Below, one piece after another: positions 7,028 to 12,608 of a stretch of DNA of 14,940 nt; position 1 is the first letter of the stretch; each line of letters starts with the position of its first letter. The notes beneath the pieces are model-generated. The model made no database searches. It worked only from the letters and a program-made list of their open reading frames with translations, and was not told the DNA's origin. The stretch is from CALZJC01 sp041574955 (GTDB lineage: Bacteria; Acidobacteriota; Thermoanaerobaculia; Multivoradales; JAHEKO01): contig JBFGNS010000107.1 of the NCBI GenBank assembly GCA_041574955.1, positions 1-14,940 on the forward strand. The letters run 5' to 3'. A program made the position numbers and the translations under genes.

Positions 7028-8320
7028 ATGGGGAAGGCCGCGCACCAGACCGACGGCCCGGCGGGGCGCTTGCTTGCCCTGATCGAGCGCGACGATGCGG
7101 CCGAGCTGGACCGATGGCTGGGCAGCCATCCCCGGCTGGCCGCTCGGCTGGAGCGGGTGAAGCTCGATTTCGGGCGGCCGTTGCCGGCGGCTGCCCGTAG
7201 CGTCGAGACCGCCGCGGTGCTGCTGGAGCATGGCGCGGGCGTCACCGCCGTGGGTGAGTGGTGGGCCGCGGGCGGCCACGGCGTGCTGAGTGTCGACCGC
7301 GAGGTGGGCCGTTTCCTGGTCGAGCGCGGCGCCGCCGTCACGGCCCACGCCGCCGCCGGCCTCGGCCTGGCCGACCGGCTGGCGGCGTTGCTGCGAACCG
7401 ATCCCGGGGCGGTCGACGCACGCGGCATCGACGGCACCCGGCCGCTCCACTTCGCCCGCACCCTCGAGGTGGCCGACCTGCTGCTCGATCACGGTGCCGA
7501 GCTCGAGGCCACCGACGAGGATCACGACTCGACCGCCGTTCAGTGGCTGATCGGCGACCAACCCGCGGTGGCGCGGCACCTGGTGCGGCGCGGGGCTCGG
7601 CCGGACCTCTTCCTGGCCGCGGCGCTCGGCGACGCGGCGCTGGCCGAGCGGCTGGTGAGCGAGCGGCCTGAGAGCCTGGGCTGGTGGATCGGCAAGTCGC
7701 CGTTCCCCGGCATCGGCCACCGCGGCCGCGGCGGCACCATCTACCAGTGGACCCTGGCGTTCAACTCGTTCGCGCACCAGATCGCCGCCAGCAACGGTCA
7801 CGGCGAACTGGCCGAGCGGCTGTGGCGCCGGAGCGAGCCGGCCACCCGGCTGCTGGTCGCCTGCGTGACCGGCCGGCGGGCCGAGGCTCGGGCGCTGGCG
7901 CACGAGGTGGAGCGCCTCGACGCGTTCGACCTGACCCTGCTGGCGCGCCACTGCTGGGAGACCAACGCCGACGTCGAGGCCGTCCGGCTGATGCTCGACG
8001 TCGGCTTCCCGGTCGACCTGCCGGAGACGAGCCACGGCCACACGCCGCTCCACAACGCCGCCTGGGGCGGCTTCGCCGAGCTGGTGGAGCTGCTGCTCGA
8101 GCGCGGCCACCCGCCCGACGTGCGCGACCCGGACCACGGTGCGACGCCGCTGGGGTGGGCCCTCTACTGCTGCCTGGAGGACGGGCGCCACCCCGAGGGC
8201 GAGTACGGCCGGGTGGTGGAGCTGCTGCTCGACGCCGGCTGTCCCTGGGACCCGGCGGTCTACCCGACCGGCCACCCGGGCGTCGACCGAGCGCTCGCCG
8301 CCAGGCTGCCCGGACCGTGA
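7028..8320 (+). CDS. Ankyrin-repeat protein
   Basis: A 430-residue protein with no signal peptide or membrane segment, so probably cytoplasmic. Ankyrin-like units are readable at about 55-105, at 136-175 (GTRPLHFARTLEVADLLLDHGAEL) and most clearly at 337-405 (HTPLHNAAWGGFAELVELLLERG, then GATPLGWAL). A non-repeat insert at about 218-255 contains SPFPGIGHRGRGG and IYQWTL, which look conserved rather than linker-like. Ankyrin proteins bind other proteins; no enzyme domain is visible. The ATG at 7028 starts the sensible domain; the frame stays open to 6656, but that part is low-complexity and non-coding in character. The ribosome binding site is weak. It ends 7 bp from the convergent DUF1579 gene. 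Partner unknown. Confidence 0.82.
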   Translation: MGKAAHQTDGPAGRLLALIERDDAAELDRWLGSHPRLAARLERVKLDFGRPLPAAARSVETAAVLLEHGAGVTAVGEWWAAGGHGVLSVDREVGRFLVERGAAVTAHAAAGLGLADRLAALLRTDPGAVDARGIDGTRPLHFARTLEVADLLLDHGAELEATDEDHDSTAVQWLIGDQPAVARHLVRRGARPDLFLAAALGDAALAERLVSERPESLGWWIGKSPFPGIGHRGRGGTIYQWTLAFNSFAHQIAASNGHGELAERLWRRSEPATRLLVACVTGRRAEARALAHEVERLDAFDLTLLARHCWETNADVEAVRLMLDVGFPVDLPETSHGHTPLHNAAWGGFAELVELLLERGHPPDVRDPDHGATPLGWALYCCLEDGRHPEGEYGRVVELLLDAGCPWDPAVYPTGHPGVDRALAARLPGP

Positions 8321-8327
8321 GCCGGAG

Positions 8328-8963
8328 CTAGCGACCGGCCCGCGGCCGGTAGCGCAGCTCCAGGAACCGGACCTCGCCGCCGCCGGCGCCGGGCTCGAAG
8401 TAATCGTGCACCTCGACGCCGCCCTCGCGGCGGATCTCGATCCGCAGCGGTGCCGGTCCGAAGGCCGTCGGGCGCATACCGGACAGCTCACCGGAGCCGT
8501 CCTCGGCCAGCTCACCGGTGAGCGTCGCCACGCCGGTGGCGCTGGTGTCGGTCCAGACGTACCAGTACCAGCCGGTGGTGTTGTCGAAGCCCATCATCCC
8601 GCGGCCGCGGAAGCCGCCGGCGTCGGGCCCCGCCTCGAGCTCCAGCACCCGCCCGTCGAGGATCATCCGGCGGCGCGCCGGCAGCACCGAGAGCTCGGGC
8701 TCGCCCGCCGGGTCGAGCCAGAAGCGCGAGGTCAGCTCGAGCTCGCCCGCCAGACCGGCCAGCAGCTCGTGCTCGGCCCCCGGAGTGCGGGCGCGCACGT
8801 ACGCCTGGTAGGCGGTGTCGGCGGTCGCGGGGTCGGGCTCGCCGGCGGCGGCCGGCGCAGCGGCGGCCAATGCCGCGGCGACCGGTGCCAGCCAGGCGAC
8901 GGCGAAGAATGCGGCCAGCAGACCAGGCGGCGTGTGCGGGCGGCGGGTGGGCGGGGTGGTCAT
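8328..8963 (-). CDS. Secreted DUF1579-family protein
   Basis: A 211-residue protein with a twin-Arg-containing, positively charged start (MTTPPTRRPH), a hydrophobic stretch (about 14-34) and an Ala-rich cleavage region near residue 40, so exported to the periplasm. The mature part resembles DUF1579: FWLDPAGEPEL, then GRVLELEAGPDAGGFRGRGMMGFDNTTGWYWYVWTDTSATG (about 104-144), a predicted small beta-barrel-like fold of unknown function. The start at 8963 is supported by AAGGAG seven to eight bases upstream (positions 8971-8976 on the minus strand). It is divergent from the ECF sigma gene, and its promoter region carries one of two copies of the same bipartite element, so it is a strong candidate target of that sigma factor. 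Confidence 0.82.
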   Translation of the reverse strand: MTTPPTRRPHTPPGLLAAFFAVAWLAPVAAALAAAAPAAAGEPDPATADTAYQAYVRARTPGAEHELLAGLAGELELTSRFWLDPAGEPELSVLPARRRMILDGRVLELEAGPDAGGFRGRGMMGFDNTTGWYWYVWTDTSATGVATLTGELAEDGSGELSGMRPTAFGPAPLRIEIRREGGVEVHDYFEPGAGGGEVRFLELRYRPRAGR

Positions 8964-9018
8964 GGGCGATCTCCTTTCGGCTGTGGCCGGCCCTCGCGGC
9001 TCGGCCGGGTCTGGCAGG

Positions 9019-9051
9019 TGGGTGGTCTCCAGGGCGACAACGGTTGCACGC
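9019..9051 (-). promoter_or_regulatory. Putative ECF-type promoter driving the DUF1579 gene
   Basis: Read on the minus strand, GCGTGCAACC (9051-9042), 17 bases, then CACCCA (9024-9019). The TGCAACC part resembles the AAC-containing -35 elements of ECF sigma factors, and the spacer suits a -35/-10 pair. The same arrangement occurs facing the sigma gene at 9081-9113. The expected transcript start is near 9012, giving a leader of about 50 nt. CACCCA is not a standard ECF -10, so the second half is less certain. Confidence 0.6.
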
Positions 9052-9080
9052 GAGCTGGCGGTCTGAGCTCGTCGCCGCCG

Positions 9081-9113
9081 GCGTGCAACCTTTCTTGCGG
9101 CCGGCTGCACCCA
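9081..9113 (+). promoter_or_regulatory. Putative autoregulated ECF-type promoter of the sigma gene
   Basis: GCGTGCAACC (9081-9090), 17 bases (9091-9107), CACCCA (9108-9113), identical in both boxes and spacing to the element facing the DUF1579 gene. ECF sigma factors usually transcribe their own operon, and such promoters are recognised by shared boxes at fixed spacing in front of the sigma gene and its targets. The expected transcript start is near 9120, about 37 nt before the ATG. The two 10-bp boxes also form a perfect inverted repeat 29 bp apart, so a dimeric regulator site is the alternative. Confidence 0.6.
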
Positions 9114-9124
9114 GTGGGGAGAGA

Positions 9125-9150
9125 GCGGGCGTTAGAGTCCGATCGCCCGC
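9125..9150 (+). promoter_or_regulatory. Hairpin directly before the ECF sigma start codon
   Basis: GCGGGCG (9125-9131) and CGCCCGC (9144-9150) form a perfect 7-bp stem with a 12-base loop that contains TAGAGT. It ends one base before AGGAG (9152-9156), which directly abuts the ATG at 9157. In a transcript from the ECF promoter this would fold beside the ribosome site and could limit translation. The TAGAGT could instead be a -10 box of a second promoter. Confidence 0.45.
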
Positions 9151-9156
9151 CAGGAG

Positions 9157-9726
9157 ATGCCGAACCCCGCCGAGCCGCCCGCCGCCGCGCTGCTGACGCG
9201 TTTCCGCGCCTCGCGCAGCGAGGCCGACTTCCGGGCGCTCTACCGCGCCCACACCCCGCGCCTCTACGGCCTGGCGCTGCGTCTCGCCGGAGGCTCCCGC
9301 CGCCGCTCGGACGAGCTGGTTCAGGAGACCTGGGTGCGCGCCGTCGAGCGGCTCGACCGGTTCGCGGCGCGCTCGCGCTTCGAGACCTGGCTGGCCGGCA
9401 TCCTGGTCAACTGTCACCGCGAGTCGGCTCGCCGGTGGGCGAAGCGGCTTCTGCAGTTCGACCCCGTGCGCCAGCCGGAGCCCGTCGAGCCCGCCGCGGT
9501 GCCACCGGTGGCCAGGATCGACGTCGAGCGCGCGCTGGCCGATCTACCCGCGGGTTACCGCGAGGTGGTCGTGCTGCACGACGTCGAGGGCTACACCCAC
9601 CGCGAGATCGGCGAGCTGCTGGGTATCGAGGAAGGCACGTCGAAGAGCCAGCTGGCGCGCGGGCGCACGCGGCTGCGCCGGCTGCTCGATGGGTCCCGCA
9701 AGACGAACCGAGGAGAGCGAGCATGA
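9157..9726 (+). CDS. ECF-family RNA polymerase sigma factor
   Basis: A 189-residue alternative sigma factor of normal ECF size. Region 2 spans about 24-92 (DFRALYRAHTPRLYGLALRL, then DELVQETWVRAVERLDRF and FETWLAGILVNCHRE), which binds core polymerase and the -10. Region 4 spans about 122-178 (LPAGYREVVVLHDVEGYTHREIGELLG and a helix with SKSQLARGRTRLRRLL), which binds the -35. There is no C-terminal extension. The only in-frame start is the ATG at 9157, because a stop lies at 9133; AGGAG touches the ATG with no spacing, which is unusual and may mean inefficient or leaderless-like initiation. The stop overlaps the next start (ATGA), coupling it to the membrane partner. Divergent from the DUF1579 gene with matched promoter elements. 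Confidence 0.93.
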   Translation: MPNPAEPPAAALLTRFRASRSEADFRALYRAHTPRLYGLALRLAGGSRRRSDELVQETWVRAVERLDRFAARSRFETWLAGILVNCHRESARRWAKRLLQFDPVRQPEPVEPAAVPPVARIDVERALADLPAGYREVVVLHDVEGYTHREIGELLGIEEGTSKSQLARGRTRLRRLLDGSRKTNRGERA

Positions 9727-10391
9727 GCGGCGATTCCGAGACCACACCCTGGCCGCCCGAGGCCGGCCCGCCGGCCGATCTGCGGCGCGACGCGGTGCCG
9801 CCCGCCGAGCTCGAGGACCGGGTGGTCTCCGAGCTGGCGTCGCGCGGTCTGCTGGCCGGCCGGGCCGGGCCCGTACGGCGCGGTCCTCGCCCACTCCACC
9901 TGGCTCGCGCCGCGGTGGCGGCGCTCGTGCTGCAGGCCGCCGGATTCACCGCCGGCCGGCTGGTGCCCGCGGGCGGCGGCGCGCCGCCCGCCGCCGCCGC
10001 TGCGGATAGCTGGGCGCTGGTGCTGTTCGAGGGGCCGGAGTTCGTCCCGGCTCGCGGCCCCGAGCTGGGCGCACGCTACGACGAGTACAGCCGGTGGGTA
10101 GCCGAGGCGCGCCGGCGCGGACAGTTCGTCGACGGCATCGACCTCGCCACCGAAGCGGGCTGGCTGCTGTCGCCGGCTCCGGGCGGCCCGGCGGTGACCG
10201 CCGCCACCGCGCCCGGCACCGCCACCGCCGTCTCGGGTGTCTTTCTGATCACCGCTGCCGGACCCGAGGCGGCGCTCGAACTGGCTGCCGAGCTGCCGCA
10301 TCTCGCCCACGGCGGCCGCGTCGGCGTGCAGAGGGTCCTGCCGACCGATAGTCGTCCGGTGGTCGACGGTGAGCCCGAGTCGACCGGCTGA
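9723..10391 (+). CDS. Single-pass membrane protein with YCII-like domain, candidate anti-sigma factor
   Basis: A 222-residue protein coupled to the sigma gene by an ATGA overlap. Layout: a cytoplasmic N-terminus (1-58) with an acidic/hydrophobic helix PPAELEDRVVSELASRGLL (26-44) and basic RR residues before the membrane; one membrane helix (about 59-81); a Pro/Ala linker; and a periplasmic domain (95-207) resembling YCII/DGPF proteins, with ALVLFEGPEF at its start and GVFLITAAGPEAALELAAELPHLAHGG near its end. The DGPF motif itself is not preserved. Position and topology fit an anti-sigma factor, but it lacks the zinc-binding His/Cys motif of common ones and contains no Cys. Free YCII/DGPF proteins are known neighbours of ECF42 sigma factors, so a functional link is plausible. 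A membrane co-sensor rather than an inhibitor is the alternative. Confidence 0.82.
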   Translation: MSGDSETTPWPPEAGPPADLRRDAVPPAELEDRVVSELASRGLLAGRAGPVRRGPRPLHLARAAVAALVLQAAGFTAGRLVPAGGGAPPAAAAADSWALVLFEGPEFVPARGPELGARYDEYSRWVAEARRRGQFVDGIDLATEAGWLLSPAPGGPAVTAATAPGTATAVSGVFLITAAGPEAALELAAELPHLAHGGRVGVQRVLPTDSRPVVDGEPESTG

Positions 10392-10428
10392 AGGCGAGCG
10401 CCGCGGAGCCGCGGGCGCCCGGCTCGGG

Positions 10429-10434
10429 TAGAGT
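10429..10434 (+). promoter_or_regulatory. TAGAGT box, possible -10 element of the methyltransferase-like gene
   Basis: TAGAGT stands out in a GC-rich 94-bp spacer, 51 bp before the next start. The following bases (GATCGC then CCCGCC) resemble those after the TAGAGT before the ECF sigma gene. No clear -35 lies upstream, so this is a weak call. Confidence 0.35.
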
Positions 10435-10485
10435 GATCGCCGCCCGCCGCCGCGACGGCCCGCCGGCCGGCCCGGTGGACACACC

Positions 10486-11172
10486 ATGCGGCCGTTCGAG
10501 ACCCTCGCCACCGTCACCACGCCCGAAGGGCGCCGGCTGACCCTCCACCGCCGGGACCGCGACTACTTCATTCACCTCGACGGCGAGGAGCTGATGTCGA
10601 GCCGGCGCTCGGGCTCGGAGGTGGCGCTGGCCGAGCGCGCTCTCGCCGCGCTGCCGCCGGTAGCGGCGCCGCGCGTGCTGATCGGCGGTCTCGGCCTCGG
10701 CTATACGCTGCGTGCGGCGCTCGCCGTGCTGCCCGGTTCGGCCGAAGTGACGGTGGCGGAGCTCTTCCCGGCGGTGGTGGGCTGGAACCGCAGCGAGCTG
10801 AGCGCGCTCGGGCGGCCGCTCGACGATCCCAGGGTGCGGCTGCTGGAGCGCGACGTGACGGCGGTGCTGGCCGAGCCGCCCGCCGGCGGCTGGCACGCCG
10901 TGCTGCTCGACATCGACAACGGGCCCTCGGAGTGGTGCCTGGAGTCCAACGCCGGTCTCTACGGCCGCCGCGGCATCGAACGGCTGCGCGCGGCGCTGGC
11001 GCCGGGCGGCGTGCTCGGCGTCTGGTCGGCCTACCGCGACGCCGGCTTCCTCAGGCGGCTCGGGCGGGCCGGTTTCGAGGCCCGGCTCGAGACCGCCCGC
11101 GCGCACGGCGGCAGAGGCGCGCGCAGCTTCCTGTTCCTCGCCCGCCGTGGCGGATACCTGCAGCCGTCGTGA
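10486..11172 (+). CDS. Spermidine synthase-like SAM-dependent enzyme
   Basis: A 228-residue cytoplasmic protein with a Rossmann-type methyltransferase fold close to the spermidine synthase family. Motif I is IGGLGLGYTLR (66-76), the acidic residue after strand 2 is Glu92 in TVAELFP, Asp123 lies in ERDVTAVL, and the strand-4 motif is LLDIDNGPSEW (140-150). The later YGRRGIERLRAALAPGGVLGVWSA (159-182) is typical of these enzymes. Many proteins of this type are annotated as spermidine synthase without proof; the short length and the missing N-terminal beta domain make true polyamine synthesis doubtful, and no speD-like decarboxylase gene is near. GGTGG at 10474-10478 is a suitable ribosome site for the ATG. 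It is convergent with the porin gene across 28 bp. Confidence 0.82.
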   Translation: MRPFETLATVTTPEGRRLTLHRRDRDYFIHLDGEELMSSRRSGSEVALAERALAALPPVAAPRVLIGGLGLGYTLRAALAVLPGSAEVTVAELFPAVVGWNRSELSALGRPLDDPRVRLLERDVTAVLAEPPAGGWHAVLLDIDNGPSEWCLESNAGLYGRRGIERLRAALAPGGVLGVWSAYRDAGFLRRLGRAGFEARLETARAHGGRGARSFLFLARRGGYLQPS

Positions 11173-11200
11173 TCCCTCGCGGGCGCTCGGGCGCGCTGGC

Positions 11201-12403
11201 TCAGAACCGGTAGTTCAAGTCGAGGCGAAAGCGCTTGCCGTCCTCGACCGTGGTGATCGCCTCGACCAGGTAGAGCCGCGCCACCAGGTTGACGGCGCCG
11301 GACAGCGCGTAGGCGAGCCGCAGCTCGTGGCCCTGCATGTTGGTGGCCCGCGTTTCGGCGGCGCTCCCCCAGCGCAGCCAGTCGTCCTGGGAGTACGACG
11401 AGTGCACCGCCAGGGTCTCGATGCGCGCGCAGGTGTAGCCACCCAGCCAGTCACCCTTGCTGTCGAGGCTGCCGGCCCTGAGCGATACCGCCCAGCCGTC
11501 GGTCTGGTCGAAGTTGGCGGCGGTGAACGGGTCGGGGTCGGCGGGCGAGTAGCTCTCGGCGTTGTGGATCCAGTCGCCACTCAGGGTCAGCGGCCGGCGC
11601 CCGAGCTGGCGGCGCAGCTCGAAGCTCCCCGCCCAGATCTGGTAGTCGCGGAAGCCGTTGCCGTTGAGCAGCCGGGAGGCGTCGGGATCCCGTCGGTCGG
11701 CGTCGATGGCCAGCACGCCCCCGGCCAGCTTGAGGCCGGTGGCGCCGATGCGGCGCGCGTAGACCGCCTGCGCCGATGTCAGGCTACCGCTGAACGACCT
11801 CATCCCGACGGGCAGCGTGAAGTGCCCGGCGGCCACCGTCAGCTCGCTCTCCCGCCACCGCCAGCCGTAGCCCGCCGCCAGACCGGCGGGCGTCACGTCG
11901 CCGTCGAAAACGAACTCGTGCGGCCCCCAGAACGGTAGGCCGTTGCGCCCGGCCCACGCCCAGCCGCGCCCGCGCGAGGCCCTCAGGTACCAGCGGTCCA
12001 GATCGAAGTCGGCGTCGCCGGTGTCGTTGCCGTCGAAGTCGACGACCGTGATGTGCGGTCCCTGGTGGTTGGCTTCCGAGCCGCTGCGCAGCCGCAGGCC
12101 GAGCTCCAGCCCCTCGCCAGGTTGGAGGGTCAGCCCGACCCGGACCCGCACCCGGGCACGGTTGCGATCCTGGCGCTGCCGGCCATCAGCCTGCCGCGAG
12201 CCCCAGTCGACTTCCAGCCGGAACCGGAAGTCGGCGGCCAGCTCCACCCTGTCTTCGCCGTCGAGCGAGATGCCGGCGTCTGCCGGAGCCGCGGGCGTCA
12301 GCAGCAGCAGCCCCACCACGGCGACCCGGCACCAGCCCGCACGACGTCGGGCTCCGGCAGCCGGGGCGCGACCGCGCTTTGCGGGCTGGAGGAAAGCTCC
12401 CAT
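11201..12403 (-). CDS. Putative outer-membrane porin
   Basis: A 400-residue protein with an Arg/Lys-rich start, a hydrophobic core (VAVVGLLLLTPAAP, 27-40) and a likely signal-peptidase site after ADA (41-43). The mature part is a run of alternating polar/hydrophobic strands (for example RVELAADFRFRLEVDW and RVRVRVGLTLQPGEGLELGLRLRSG), with GRNGLPFWGPHEFVFDGDV at 152-170, and it ends LNYRF, the aromatic C-terminus recognised by the barrel assembly machinery. This fits the putative-porin family that forms passive channels; the substrate is unknown. The ATG at 12403 gives a normal signal peptide but has no Shine-Dalgarno match, and a hairpin (GCGT-CGAAA-ACGC) lies just before it. It lies downstream of the antiporter gene on the same strand, 205 bp away, so it may have its own promoter or structured leader. 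Confidence 0.85.
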   Translation of the reverse strand: MGAFLQPAKRGRAPAAGARRRAGWCRVAVVGLLLLTPAAPADAGISLDGEDRVELAADFRFRLEVDWGSRQADGRQRQDRNRARVRVRVGLTLQPGEGLELGLRLRSGSEANHQGPHITVVDFDGNDTGDADFDLDRWYLRASRGRGWAWAGRNGLPFWGPHEFVFDGDVTPAGLAAGYGWRWRESELTVAAGHFTLPVGMRSFSGSLTSAQAVYARRIGATGLKLAGGVLAIDADRRDPDASRLLNGNGFRDYQIWAGSFELRRQLGRRPLTLSGDWIHNAESYSPADPDPFTAANFDQTDGWAVSLRAGSLDSKGDWLGGYTCARIETLAVHSSYSQDDWLRWGSAAETRATNMQGHELRLAYALSGAVNLVARLYLVEAITTVEDGKRFRLDLNYRF

Positions 12404-12608
12404 GTGAAGCGTTTTCGACGCGAGCCGTCTGCGGCCCGGTGTGCTCGTCGACACCGGCCAGACCGTCGGCCGGCACGCTACGAGGCGCCAGGGAGGATAG
12501 GTCGGATTCGCCGTACCCGGCAACAGCCCTTGGGCGGGCGCCGAGCTACCCGAAAGCACTGGCTGCGGAACGGAGAGGCGCGCCTCGGCGGCTCGCCGGC
12601 GCGACCCC
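12404..12608 (-). promoter_or_regulatory. Structured intergenic or leader region before the porin gene
   Basis: This 205-bp spacer between the antiporter stop and the porin start has many pairings when read on the minus strand: the palindrome GAGGCGCGCCTC; a hairpin GCCG-GGTA-CGGC; a stem CCGGCC-GACGGTCT-GGCCGG that overlaps, and so excludes, CCGGTGT-CGACGAGC-ACACCGG; then GCCG-CAGA-CGGC; and finally GCGT-CGAAA-ACGC next to the start. A long-range GGCGCGC/GCGTGCC pairing could close the first half. It may hold a terminator for the antiporter gene plus a regulated leader for the porin. No known riboswitch consensus fits. Confidence 0.4.

Noticed and set aside
6691..7461. Upstream extension of the PilZ frame to 7461 on the minus strand
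   Set aside because: The PilZ domain and ribosome site place the start at 6690; the extension overlaps the divergent ankyrin gene and is Ala/Arg/Ser/Pro-rich without motifs.
8139..9722. Extension of the YCII membrane protein frame upstream across the sigma gene
   Set aside because: The ATGA overlap at 9723 is the natural start; the upstream frame is read-through of GC-rich DNA across the sigma gene and its promoter.
12445..12560. Possible ydaO-type c-di-AMP riboswitch on the minus strand (GGCGAATCCGACC, later CCTCGTAGCG) before the porin gene
   Set aside because: Short matches to ydaO boxes exist and GGCGCGC/GCGTGCC could close a helix, but the GGAGGACCC-like and second GGUGAAUC boxes are absent and the order of parts is wrong.
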